DNA from: Candidatus Woesearchaeota archaeon
GTDB lineage: Archaea > Nanobdellota > Nanobdellia > Woesearchaeales > BS150m-G63
Direction: 5' to 3'
Length of the DNA stretch: 63,562 nt
Assembly (NCBI GenBank): GCA_019322735.1
Contig: JAHWIG010000003.1
Coordinates: 1-63,562 of the forward strand
In this document: positions 1 through 9,659 of the stretch, piece by piece
Layout: each line of letters starts with the position of its first letter
Numbering within the stretch: position 1 is the stretch's first letter
The notes under the pieces: model-generated
Databases searched by the model: none
The model's input: the letters and a program-made list of their open reading frames with translations, nothing else
What the model was told of the DNA's origin: nothing
Position numbers and translations under genes: made by a program

Positions 1-554
1 AAATGGAGAAGATTGTGGAGATATATGTGGGAATGTGACTAATGTTTATGATACTTATTATTTCAATGTAAGCCAGTTTACTAATTATAGTGTTGGAGAT
101 ATAGTTGATTGCGGAGATACAATAACTTCTTCAACAACCCTGATCAGAAATATGACTTGTTCAGGGACTGGAATTATTATTAGAAATAGTTCCATTGTCA
201 GAAATAGTCTCATAGACAATACCATGTTTATTGTTCCAAATACTACCTCCTTCAACAAGATTACAATTTTTAACTGTTACATTATTGTAAGTATTACTTA
301 CACCATAACCCATTTCACTAGTAGAATAATTAATAGTATATCCATCACAATCTAAAACAACATCATCTGCCCCAATAACAATTCCAGTCCCTGAACAAGT
401 CATATTTCTGATCAGGGTTGTTGAAGAAGTTATTGTATCTCCGCAATCAACTATATCTCCAACACTATAATTAGTAAACTGACTTACATCAAAATAATAA
501 GTATCAGAAACATTAGTCACATCCCCACATACATCCCCACAATCTTCTCCATTT
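1..554. repeat. Inverted repeat with chimeric junction at window edge
   Basis: Bases 1-181 read as the reverse complement of 374-554 without indels; I count 8 mismatches. Seven of them lie in the first 74 bases, after which about 100 bases are identical. The left arm encodes on the + strand the same module boundary that the minus-strand beta-helix gene encodes at 374-554. The switch of strand falls in the 10-base word AATTATTATT at 172-181, which both orientations share (codons for NNN one way, III the other). Either a DNA inversion between module copies or a fold-back/assembly chimera explains this. Confidence 0.85.
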
Positions 555-3487
555 CTAAAAGCAGTTGCAAACCCAGTTATTGAAACACCAAAGAAAGTTA
601 GATTTGCAGATTTATTCAATCCAGTCTTAGAAGAATTTACATAAATGGAATTATTACCGATTTTAATATCTGCACTTAAATTATCTCCACTACCATTTAT
701 TGCTTCTAAAAATCTTATTTCCCCTTCTCCTGTATCCTTAATGTAAAAAGTCCCACCAGTATCAGTGATTTTATATTTTCCAATTGGTTGATCTATAAAA
801 TAAGTGCCATTAATTTCCTTTCCAGAGTAACCAAGAGGGTAACCATACAAATGAAAATCCACCTGCAAAATATTGCTTAATGTATTATTTACAAAAACAT
901 TATCATGTGGTAAGAGAACTGTAGTAAACCCATCCCAAGCTATTTTTATTGCAGTACTTCCTTGTGTAATGTTATTACCTTCAAAGCGATTATTACTGGA
1001 AGCCCCCTGCAGCAGAATAACAGACCTAGCAGATAATATACCATTATCAAGTGTATTATTTGTAAAATTGTTGTATCTGCCTCGCGCAACCCAAAATCCC
1101 CTTCCACCTACACTGAGATTATTATTTGATATAATATTCCACTTGTTCTGAAAACCAGCCTCACTGAGGGTGATACCCTGCGCACTTGGGTGGAGTAGAT
1201 CAAGAAGGATATTATTATTTAATATACTATTAAACTCTGCCCCTACCAACTCAATTCCACTGCCAAAACCTGTTCCTTCAAATTTATTATTTGTTATATT
1301 ATTTCTATCCGATTCATCGATAGAAATACCATGAGCCGCTCCAAAGATGGTAAAATTATTATTAGAAATTGTCCCATTATCTGCATTATCAAAGTAAACC
1401 CCATTTTTATTGTTACCTGTAGCATTCCCTTCAACAACATTACAATTCTGGATAGTTACATTGTCATATCCACCAGTATTATTAATACCATAAGTGCTAG
1501 CAGTTCCACTAGTAGAATAATTAATAGTATAACCAGAACAATCCAAAACAACATCATCTGCACCAATAATTATTCCAGTCCCTGAACAAGTTAAATTAGT
1601 TGTTAGCGTTGTTGAAGAAGTTATTGTATCTCCGCAATTAACCCTATTCCCAACACTATACTTAGTAAACTGACTTACATTGAAATAATAAGTATCAGAA
1701 ACATTAGTCAGATCTCCACATATATCTCCACAATCTTCCCCATTTCTAAAAGCAATTGCAAATCCAGTTATCGAAACGCCAAAGAAACTAAGATTAGCAG
1801 ATTGATTCAATCCAGTCTGAGAAGAATTTACATAAATGGAATTATTTTCAATCTTAATATCTGCACTTAAATTATTCCCACTACCATTTATTGCTTCTAA
1901 AAATCTTATTTCTCCGTGTATGCTATCTTTGAAATAAAGTATAGAACCAGAACCAGGTATAGAATAACTTCCTATCGGTTGATCTATAAAATAATTCCCA
2001 TCAGTTCCAGGACTATTAATATCCAAATCATAATAACTAGAATGGCTAATTAGGGTGTTGTTTGTGAAATTATTGTTTTGTGTGCTTGGGGTCCATATCT
2101 TAATTGCACTACCATCACTTGAATTAAAAATATTGTTTTCTATGAGGTTGTTTGTTGAATTCTGATTGATATTAAACGCCTGAATGTTGGTTTCTATTGT
2201 ATTGCCCTTAATAGTTGAATTAACTGTGCGAGTCAGATGAATCCCCCTATAATTTGTTGATACAATTATATTATTGCTTATATTATTGTTGCTAGAGATA
2301 TTTGATCCATCAGGAATAAAGTATATCGTTGGTTTATCCCTGCCTGTAAGGGTGTTGCCAATTATATCATTTGATTCTGAGGAAGAACCAGTGATATAAA
2401 TAACTGAACGTGGGGAAGTTGAACTCTCAAAATTGGTTATAGAATTATTTTTGATTGTGTTGTTTGAAGAGCTAAAGATATATATTCCATAATTAGATCC
2501 CCATCCTTTTATGTTGATAGTGTTGTTTTCAATTGTGTTATTGTTTGAATATGAATCTATCAAAATTGCTTCGCTATCATACGTAATCCCAATTAAATCC
2601 TCTCTGTTGTTAGTTATTTGATTATTTGAAGAGTTTTCTAAGGTTATGGCAGAAGGACTACCAAAACTTATTGTTGTTATATTGTTATTATTAATCAAAG
2701 AGTTATCTACGTTCTTAAAATATATGGCTTTTTGATTTGATCCAGTACTATGGCCTTCAACAAGATTACAGTTTTGAATGGTTACATTATCATAACCTGC
2801 TGTATTGTTGATTGCATAACCACCATTACCTGCAGTAGAATAATTAATAGTATAACCAGAACAATCTAAAACAACATCATCTGCACCAATGTTTATTCCT
2901 GTTCCTGTGCAGGTTAGATTTCCGGTCAATGTGGAAGATGCAATAATTGTGTCTTCACAAGATACTGCAGGATCAGTTGCGTATCCTTTATTCCCACCAT
3001 AATCAAATTCTAAGAACACATCATTTAGATTTAATCTCTTATTAACAGCATAACCAGTATCATTACAATTATAATCATTGACAGAAACAACATCATCAAT
3101 CCAATTATAACTCAAAATATCTTCCCCACACATTAACTCCAAGAACTTCAAATCATAATCTTCATTTACATTACTCCAAGTAGTCCCATTAATAGCTGAA
3201 ATCTTCAAGTCAGCAGTTCCTGTTGTATTGAACATGACAGTCCAATTATCACCTACAGCAACAACTTCAACTGGATTTAAGATGGCTATCTCAACTTCAT
3301 ATGTCTGATTGCTCAAACTTGGAATAATCCATTCAATATAATCAACTAAATCATCATCATTAGTATCATAACCATCATATCCAACTTCTTCTCTGCCATT
3401 ATCTTTGACCCAATATAATCTAACTGATTCATCTAACTGATTCTGCATTGCTATCTTTAATGAACACATAAGACAAGATATCCTCAT
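161..3487 (-). pseudogene. Secreted modular beta-helix protein, downstream part (frame-split and 3'-truncated)
   Basis: This is the body of a large surface or secreted protein made of parallel beta-helix repeats (runs of short Asn-rich strands such as 'NNTIENNTIN', as in NosD/Beta_helix families) with very many NxS/T glycosylation sequons. It carries three copies of a module of roughly 400-440 residues: Cys-bearing 'CGDTITSSTTL...GADDVVLDC' starts near residues 174, 616 and 1014, and each full module ends with 'FIDQPIG...GEIRFLEAINGSG...SITGFA'. The third copy is cut off at the inverted junction near 172-181 and runs into a chance stop. Meaningful translation begins only around 3430; the first ~19 residues are out of frame with the original gene. 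Function is unknown; a cell-surface adhesin or layer role is inference. Confidence 0.75.
3418..3443 (-). repeat. 13-bp tandem duplication that shifts the reading frame
   Basis: On the minus strand GAATCAGTTAGAT occurs twice head to tail (3431-3443, then 3418-3430). Removing one copy joins the two frames as DSNAESVR-LYWVKD without a stop. Thirteen is not a multiple of three, so the duplication alone breaks the gene. It could be a slippage-type on/off switch, a fresh mutation, or an assembly error. Confidence 0.85.
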
Positions 3488-4331
3488 AATGAATCTCAGA
3501 ACTAATCACAATCCGTTTCTTCCAATTACTCAATTCTTCTTCAACTGCTATTGGCCCTGGAATCTCATATTCAATTTCAACTTCTTCAACTTCTTCTTCA
3601 ATAACTAATTCTGTTTCATTTATCTCGCTAATAACATAACCAGTTATTCCAACAAAACTAGTAAACCAATCAACTATCCTATCAAAGATATTATCATCAA
3701 TTTCAACAACAATACCGCCGGTCACTAAATTATGTTGATCAAGCTCCACAATCTGCCCCTTATTCTTAACAACAACCTTATCAGAAATATCCTTTCCAAT
3801 ACCATTAACCAGTTTCTTAACAATTATCTTGCTTGCATTCTGTGGCAGTTTAACAACTAAATCTTTTCTAGCCCCAGTTAGTTTAATTTTCTTAATAAAC
3901 TTAACAGGACTATTTATCCTTACTCTGCCAACAACATGTTCAGTAACTTGACTAACTTTTGATTTTATTTTTATACTTAGATTTACATCAGTTAAATTCT
4001 TACTAATGTTCTTTAAATGGAGGGTTAAGACAACATACGCGCTTTCATTCTCAACACTAATATTCTCTTCAATAATACTAGTATTCAATGAAATATTTTC
4101 AGATTCCTGAACATTCAATCCTTCACTTATATCACTTTCAATACTAATATTATCCATACTAATATTCTCTAAACTTATATTCTCGCTAATGTTAAAGCTA
4201 TCATTTCCAGTAACCAAACCAGTGACAACAGGCTTAGAGAACATAAATGCAAACATGAAAATAGCAATAACTGCAACTACTGCTAACCCTCCCATCGCTT
4301 TCTCACTCCGTTTAAGCGCATTTATGTTCAT
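3429..4331 (-). pseudogene. Secreted beta-helix protein, N-terminal part
   Basis: This 300-residue frame begins with a basic stretch and a hydrophobic segment (about residues 15-33) followed by 'VTGLVTG', an N-terminus typical of exported proteins in these archaea. The rest is rich in Asn/Ser/Ile with sequons, and residues ~95-220 have alternating beta-like character. It stops right after 'DSNAESVR', exactly where the downstream frame resumes with 'ESVRLYWVKD'. Its start overlaps the stop of the upstream regulator (ATGA at 4328-4331), so the two are co-transcribed. The original gene probably ran from 4331 to beyond the window edge as one protein of more than 1,380 residues. Confidence 0.75.
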
Positions 4332-4765
4332 TTTTTATCCCTTTTCTCTTGTAGATACAATAGTCTCTTCTTCTTAGCCCTACTATAACAAGTCCAAACA
4401 GTTCTATCATCCCTGTTCAAAAGCACAGCCATCTCATGGTAGCTCAATTTTCTTTCATCTTTCAGATACTCAACAATTGTTTCTAGAACACTGACTTCCC
4501 TATCCAAAAAAATAGAACTAGGAATATGCTCCCTGCTCTCAGCAAGTTTCACAACATGCCCTGGATTTTTCTTCTTAGCCCTATTGTAACAAGTCCATAT
4601 TGTCCTGTCATTCCTGTTCAAAAGCACAGCTATCTCATGATAGCTCAAACCCTTGCCATCCTTAAGATACTCAGAAATAGCCTCTAGAACACTCACCCCT
4701 CTGTCTAAGAACACAGATAAAGGTATAAGAATTACTCTATCCTCTTTTGTTTTAGCTAAAATCAA
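4328..4765 (-). CDS. Duplicated helix-turn-helix regulator
   Basis: This 145-residue protein consists of two near-identical halves (about residues 12-66 and 81-134), each 'IPxSxFLDRxVSVLExIxEYLKD...LSYHExAVLLNRxDRTxWTCYxRAKKK'. The second part of each half resembles a sigma-region-4-like HTH (LSYHEIAVLLNR-DRTIW). The best start is TTG at 4763-4765, directly next to a 17-bp palindrome. The stop overlaps the start of the secreted beta-helix gene by 4 bases, so it probably regulates that gene and itself; the two halves could each contact a half-site. The HTH reading is well supported; the target is inference. Confidence 0.7.
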   Translation of the reverse strand: MILAKTKEDRVILIPLSVFLDRGVSVLEAISEYLKDGKGLSYHEIAVLLNRNDRTIWTCYNRAKKKNPGHVVKLAESREHIPSSIFLDREVSVLETIVEYLKDERKLSYHEMAVLLNRDDRTVWTCYSRAKKKRLLYLQEKRDKK

Positions 4766-4782
4766 TACTTACAATGTAAGTA
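4766..4782. promoter_or_regulatory. Perfect 17-bp palindrome at regulator start
   Basis: TACTTACAATGTAAGTA is a perfect palindrome around a central A. It lies between an AT-rich TATA candidate (minus strand, about 4786-4796) and the TTG start of the duplicated-HTH gene, a position where a bound protein would block initiation. A degenerate copy lies 71 bp away at 4837-4853. Confidence 0.6.
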
Positions 4783-4836
4783 CAATATTATTTAAATCTT
4801 TTGTTTTAACCAAGAAAAAACAGCAAAAAATCCCAA

Positions 4837-4853
4837 TACTTACATTGTAGGTA
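4837..4853. promoter_or_regulatory. Second palindrome copy upstream of DUF368 promoter
   Basis: TACTTACATTGTAGGTA matches the 4766-4782 palindrome at 15 of 17 positions and shares the preceding CAA. It sits just upstream of the TATA-like ATATATAAAG (about 4860-4869) that precedes the DUF368 gene. Paired copies next to divergent promoters suggest common control by the duplicated-HTH protein. Confidence 0.5.
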
Positions 4854-4931
4854 TGTGTAATATATAAAGTTTTCGGAATGCGTTTAAGAAAAAACAGCAA
4901 GTTTTTAATAATAACAACACCCCACAATATT

Positions 4932-5777
4932 ATGAATAACATCAAAGAATCATTTATGATATTTCTAAGAGGTGTATTCATGGGAATAGCAGATGCTATT
5001 CCAGGGGTGTCTGGAGGCACAATAGCCCTAATAACCGGAATCTACCAAAGATTAATTCACGGAATAAATAATATTAACACATTAATCTTAAAAGAGATAG
5101 CAAACAACAACATAAAGAAGGCAATAACCAACATAAAAAAGATTGACTTCCCATTTTTTATTCCCTTAATTCTAGGAATAGCAATAGCACTGTTAACAGT
5201 CTCCCATATTATAGGATATTTGTTAACTGCATATACTTCCATAACATATGCATTCTTCCTTGGATTGATCTTGATATCGGCATTATTTGTATACAAACAA
5301 TCAAAAAGGCAACATGAAAAAAATTTACCATATATTATATTAGGATTTATCTTTTCACTTTGGTTTACAGGATTGACGGCCATAAAAACAACCCACTCAT
5401 TACCAATATTATTTCTTGCAGGGGCAATAGCAATCTGCGCAATGATCCTGCCAGGAATATCAGGGGCATTCATCTTAGTATTATTGAATCAATACGAATT
5501 CATGATAAACTCATTAAAAAACATTTTAATAGATAAACTGGCAGTTTTCATAATTGGGGGAATAGTAGGAATCCTATCATTCTCAAATTTCTTAGATTAT
5601 CTATTAAAAAAACATAAGAGCGCTACAATGTCTTTCCTAACTGGATTAATGATTGGATCCTTAAGAATTCCCTATGAAAAGATCATCTCCACCCAATACA
5701 ACATAATTTCTACAATAATCGCAGTAGCAATAGGAATTATTTTAGTATTAGTCTTAGAGAAAAAGTTTTCAAGATAA
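4932..5777 (+). CDS. DUF368 membrane protein, polyprenyl-phosphate translocase family
   Basis: The protein has about eight hydrophobic segments and two internally related motifs, 'GIADAIPGVSGGTIALITGIYQRLI' type near the start and 'AMILPGISGAFILVLLNQY' in the middle, the inverted-repeat signature of DUF368. Members of this family recycle undecaprenyl phosphate across the membrane in bacteria; in an archaeon the carrier would be a dolichyl-type phosphate. The frame opens at 4878, but the TATA box at about 4860-4869 would place the transcript start near 4890, so ATG 4932 (MNNIKESF) is preferred, giving 281 residues. Confidence 0.8.
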   Translation: MNNIKESFMIFLRGVFMGIADAIPGVSGGTIALITGIYQRLIHGINNINTLILKEIANNNIKKAITNIKKIDFPFFIPLILGIAIALLTVSHIIGYLLTAYTSITYAFFLGLILISALFVYKQSKRQHEKNLPYIILGFIFSLWFTGLTAIKTTHSLPILFLAGAIAICAMILPGISGAFILVLLNQYEFMINSLKNILIDKLAVFIIGGIVGILSFSNFLDYLLKKHKSATMSFLTGLMIGSLRIPYEKIISTQYNIISTIIAVAIGIILVLVLEKKFSR

Positions 5778-7001
5778 AATTATTTTCTTGACCCTTTCCT
5801 TAACATATTTATCTTTAATTAAATCTTTAATCAATAAATAAGCCTTCATATATTCTCTTTTTTCTCTAGCAAAAATCCTTCCGCCAGAAATAAAGCAGTT
5901 ATTATGCTTTTTCTTAAATCCTTTAACATTCTTTCTATCTTTTGATGGTGGACCATTAATAGTAACAATTGAAGATAATAGTTTCTTCTCAACAATAAAG
6001 TAAAATACCCCTATATCTTTGAATTCCCATCCAGTCTCAAGTATATTAAATCCTTCGCCCTTAATTTTAAGTTTAATAAAGGTATAAGCTTTCAATAATT
6101 TTGCCCCTACAACATCCTTCTTTCCATCAAGTGGCTCTACTTTAATAAAAAACAATTCCTCTCCACCCTTAACTTTTAATTTGTTCTTCCTTATTCCTTC
6201 TATCTTAAAGAAATTCTTGCTTGGTCTTGAAAGAAATCTATTAGCAGCTTCTTTGAACAATAAGAACTTCTCCATACTCAAGGCAGCAGCAGCATTCCTC
6301 TCTGGCATTATAGGGTCAACAACAATCAAAGGGGCAAATATTTTAGACTTATTCATTTTGCTTAATGCTTTACTTTTATGTACATCATGATAATCAATAA
6401 CTTCCTTTTTATACCACTTTACGGCATTCCTTAATAATTTTAAAAATCCACCATAGTAAATAACCAAAATATCAAGAACATGCCCAGAAAATCCCTTGAT
6501 ATAGCTTTCTGCCCCATAAACATTAATACTTTTACAGAACTGCTTTGCTAATCTAATCTCATTCCGCAACTTAACATTACTATTCTTGATAACCCAATCA
6601 ACATGCAATGGACTCATATCCATTATATTTTCAGCCTGCTCTGATTTAGTTATATTCAAGACAGGAATAATTTCAAAACTTAATTTATCTTCAATAGAAA
6701 AATAATCCCTGCTTCCATGAACCAATTCAGGATTTAATGGTTTCAAAACCTTCTCCAGAATCTTACTAATATCTTTATCTTTATACCTTAAGTCAAATTT
6801 TACAAAGATATCAACATCATAATCATTCTTCAAGAAAGTTCCTTTGGCAATTGACCCACCAGCAAATACTTCTGCTTTTATACTATTCTTCCAAATAAGC
6901 TTCTCCAATCTTTTTAAGAATAAGTCAATCTCCTTATTTTCTTCAATTGGTTTTATATCCTTTAAAACGTCTGTAAGTAAACCCATACTTTCAAAATACA
7001 C
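5769..7001 (-). CDS. cca: CCA-adding enzyme (archaeal tRNA nucleotidyltransferase)
   Basis: This enzyme adds or repairs the 3'-terminal CCA of tRNAs from CTP and ATP without a template. The nucleotidyltransferase core 'GGSIAKGTFLKNDYDVDIFV' (about residues 47-66) carries the two metal-binding Asp residues of the class I archaeal type, and the 410-residue length is normal for that family. It converges on the DUF368 gene with a 9-bp overlap. The need fits the tRNAs seen here: of four tRNA genes only tRNA-Ile shows an encoded CCA. Confidence 0.92.
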   Translation of the reverse strand: MYFESMGLLTDVLKDIKPIEENKEIDLFLKRLEKLIWKNSIKAEVFAGGSIAKGTFLKNDYDVDIFVKFDLRYKDKDISKILEKVLKPLNPELVHGSRDYFSIEDKLSFEIIPVLNITKSEQAENIMDMSPLHVDWVIKNSNVKLRNEIRLAKQFCKSINVYGAESYIKGFSGHVLDILVIYYGGFLKLLRNAVKWYKKEVIDYHDVHKSKALSKMNKSKIFAPLIVVDPIMPERNAAAALSMEKFLLFKEAANRFLSRPSKNFFKIEGIRKNKLKVKGGEELFFIKVEPLDGKKDVVGAKLLKAYTFIKLKIKGEGFNILETGWEFKDIGVFYFIVEKKLLSSIVTINGPPSKDRKNVKGFKKKHNNCFISGGRIFAREKREYMKAYLLIKDLIKDKYVKERVKKIILS

Positions 7002-7184
7002 CTTTTTCTATAAAAATCTTTGTAATATAGTGGGGGATATAATTAAATCATATCTTAGATTAGTTACTATTTTAAGAAAGATAAAAAAATATAATTTACT
7101 TTTGTTTTTCTCCAATCCATTATAAAACAGAGTTACTCCGCAATGATAGAAACATTTAAATATTGACCACAAACTAAGCCAGAT

Positions 7185-7952
7185 ATGAAATATAGTGATA
7201 GACCATTAGTGGAAATGGCATCTAAAAAAAGAATAGAGTTCTCTTTAGGCATCAAAAACATAATTAATTTTACATTAGCAACAAAAGACCCTAATGAGAT
7301 CCATAATCCAAAATTCACTTCTAATCCAATAATTCCTGGTTTTCAGTTAGAATCATTAGTGGCACATTATACAGAAAAAAACAAAATAGATCAATATGGT
7401 CATCTTGAAAGTATAGAGACTAAATTTAAGAAATTTGCATATTCAAATCAACTACTGTCTCTTGAATTAAATTATAAAGATGATACGGTGAATGCAACCT
7501 TATTAAAGTGTAATGATACTATCACAACCACAACTTTAAAGTATTCTCCATCCCTTTGTGTGCAGTTATATCAAAGAAACAATAATTCTGTGAGGGTGAG
7601 CCGTAAGATGGTGGATGACTTCTATGATGGAATTAATATATCCCATGAAAAAGGATTTCCTCTTTTCATCCTCCCAAGTTTAAGTTCATATGCAATAAAA
7701 GATAAAATTTCTAAACATTTGGTTCCTGGAACTAAACCAATCTATCTAAAACACAATATAAGATTTTATAGTCAAATAGCTCAGTTTAATATGAATGAAA
7801 GAGTTTATTTAAACATAGAATCTTTCAAAAAAACAAGTAGAATAGACAAAATTATTATCTCTGGAGGAGATAAAAAGAATAATAAATTATTTAATGCAGA
7901 AATTCTATTGGGATACATTACTGATGAAAAGATAGATAGTCTTCTAAAATAA
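7185..7952 (+). CDS. Hotdog-fold (MaoC-like) protein, function uncertain
   Basis: The 255-residue protein has in its first half 'TLATKDPNEIHNPKFTSNPI', followed by 'IPGFQLESLVAHY', resembling the 'D-x-N-x-I-H ... G' active-site region of MaoC/R-hydratase hotdog domains. The second half has strand-rich sequence with 'KHNIRFYSQIAQFNMNERVYL' character, consistent with a second hotdog unit. No partner genes for fatty-acid metabolism are nearby. A TATA-like ATTTAAATA (about 7150) lies ~35 bases before the ATG, so the message is nearly leaderless. The fold assignment is moderate and the substrate unknown. Confidence 0.45.
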   Translation: MKYSDRPLVEMASKKRIEFSLGIKNIINFTLATKDPNEIHNPKFTSNPIIPGFQLESLVAHYTEKNKIDQYGHLESIETKFKKFAYSNQLLSLELNYKDDTVNATLLKCNDTITTTTLKYSPSLCVQLYQRNNNSVRVSRKMVDDFYDGINISHEKGFPLFILPSLSSYAIKDKISKHLVPGTKPIYLKHNIRFYSQIAQFNMNERVYLNIESFKKTSRIDKIIISGGDKKNNKLFNAEILLGYITDEKIDSLLK

Positions 7953-8004
7953 AAACAAAAACTTAATATATCTCTTTCTCGCCTCTATACTAAAAAAGAG
8001 GTAA

Positions 8005-9225
8005 ATGATGGAAACACTATTCTATTTAACATCAATAGCGGTTCTCTTACTTATAGGAATTCTTTGTTCAGTTGTTGCTAACAGACTTAAGATCCCAAAT
8101 GTATTACTATTGATTCTTGCAGGAATACTATTAAGCTACATAAAATACGAAAATAAACAATTAGTTACATTCTCTCCAGTATTCTTGACAAGCATTAGCA
8201 TTATTGCATTGGTTATGATATTATTTGATTCCAGCTCAAAAATTAAATTAAAGACCTTTGACACATTATCTTTTAAGGCATTAAAACTCTCTTCTATTTT
8301 CATGTGGTATAATACAATTCTATTGCCACTCCCTTTATTATTTATCTATGGAATATATGCTGAAACATTGGCAAAGCAAGTAATACTTGCATTAGTTTTT
8401 GCAACATTAGTCTCAACAACAGATTCTGTTTCTGTTATGGTTATTCTAAAGACAATTAAGGGAAGAGTTGCAAAAATGCTTGAAGTAGAATCCATAATAA
8501 ATACACCATTAGCAATTATTCTTCCATTCATGTTAATCAATTTGTTGGATAAATTAAAAGGAGAAGTAGGGATGTCTACTTTCTTACTTGATCAAATCCT
8601 TCCATTTTTAGCACAGATTGTTGTTGGAATAGGTTCAGGGGTTTTTGTTGGTATTATCATCTTCAAATTAATGAGAAAACACTACTCAGAACAACTCAGC
8701 CCAGTAGCATTGATAACCGCAGCCCTATTGACATATATAATTGCAGAAAATCTTGAAGGGTCTGGAGTTTTAGCAGTTGTTGCTCTTGGATTATTCTTTG
8801 GAAACATTCATGTAAAACAAAAAGATACTTTAAAAGGATTCTCTTCAATGTTCTCCAATAGTCTAGAAATACTTGTTTTCATCTTAATAGGATTCATGGT
8901 TAATATCCCATTAATACCCTCATTTTTCATTAAATCTCTTGCCCTATTTTTAATATATCTTCTAATAAGATTCTTAGCAGTACATTTTTCCTTCAGGGAT
9001 TCTTATTCTTTAAATGAGAAGATATTCATGAGTCTTAATGTCTCAAAAGGGATTGCTGTTGCAGTAGTTGCCTTCACATTAATGACTAAAAATATACCAG
9101 GAATAGATCATATATTACAATTGATACTAATCTTCATGGTCTACAGTATAGCTACAGCGACAATAGCAGAGAAATTTGCATTAAAATTATTAAATCCCTT
9201 AAAAGATCATAAGAAAACTATTTAA
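8005..9225 (+). CDS. Cation/H+ antiporter (CPA1/NhaP-like)
   Basis: A 406-residue integral membrane protein with about 12 hydrophobic segments. Typical CPA features are visible: 'GILLSY...' early, 'ALVFATLVSTTDSVSVMVIL' in the ion-binding region, and 'ESIINTPLAIILPF' after it. It would exchange Na+ or K+ for protons across the cytoplasmic membrane. GAGGT at about 7998 precedes ATG codons at 8005 and 8008. It lacks the long cytoplasmic C-terminus of larger NhaP proteins. Confidence 0.85.
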   Translation: MMETLFYLTSIAVLLLIGILCSVVANRLKIPNVLLLILAGILLSYIKYENKQLVTFSPVFLTSISIIALVMILFDSSSKIKLKTFDTLSFKALKLSSIFMWYNTILLPLPLLFIYGIYAETLAKQVILALVFATLVSTTDSVSVMVILKTIKGRVAKMLEVESIINTPLAIILPFMLINLLDKLKGEVGMSTFLLDQILPFLAQIVVGIGSGVFVGIIIFKLMRKHYSEQLSPVALITAALLTYIIAENLEGSGVLAVVALGLFFGNIHVKQKDTLKGFSSMFSNSLEILVFILIGFMVNIPLIPSFFIKSLALFLIYLLIRFLAVHFSFRDSYSLNEKIFMSLNVSKGIAVAVVAFTLMTKNIPGIDHILQLILIFMVYSIATATIAEKFALKLLNPLKDHKKTI

Positions 9226-9247
9226 ACACTATAAATTCTAAAAAAAC

Positions 9248-9658
9248 ATGCAAAAAATCTTACTCGATACAAATTTTCTATTGATTCCTGCAGCATTTAA
9301 TGTAGATATATTCTCAGAATTAAACAGACTCTTTCCAAGAAACAAGTTATTCATCCTAGATCTCTCAATAGGCGAATTAAAAAATATTGAATTAAAGCAA
9401 AAAGGAAAACACAAACAGGAAGCAAGATTAGGCCTGCAAATGATAAAAAAGTACAAAATAAGCACAATAAAAACAGAAAAGCATATAAATGCATCTAAAT
9501 CCACATCTACAATACATGTTGATAATCTAATAGTTGATTTTGCCCTTACAGGGGGTTATTTGGTGGCAACCCAGGACAAGGAAATAAAGGTAAAGCTTAA
9601 AAAACAGAATAAGAAAAGCATAACATTAAGACAAAAAAAATATCTCATAATCACATAA
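9248..9658 (+). CDS. PIN-domain ribonuclease (Fcf1/VapC9-like)
   Basis: A 136-residue PIN domain: 'LLDTNFLLIPAAF' gives the first acidic residue, an internal Glu follows in 'LSIGELKNIE', and 'VDFALTGGYLVATQDKEIK' supplies the C-terminal Asp cluster. In many archaea a PIN gene of this type sits between aIF2-gamma and rpo7, and here it directly precedes rpo7 with a 1-base gap. A ribosome-biogenesis role by analogy to Fcf1/Utp24 is inference; no antitoxin gene accompanies it, which argues against a toxin. Confidence 0.75.
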   Translation: MQKILLDTNFLLIPAAFNVDIFSELNRLFPRNKLFILDLSIGELKNIELKQKGKHKQEARLGLQMIKKYKISTIKTEKHINASKSTSTIHVDNLIVDFALTGGYLVATQDKEIKVKLKKQNKKSITLRQKKYLIIT

Positions 9659-9659
9659 A

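Noticed and set aside
35..355. Plus-strand frame of 106 residues similar to the beta-helix protein
   Set aside because: Its first ~49 residues are the inverted module copy; the rest is the antisense of the minus-strand gene. It is a product of the junction, not an intact gene.
9248..9658. VapC toxin
   Set aside because: No adjacent VapB-like antitoxin; the gene sits in an informational operon.
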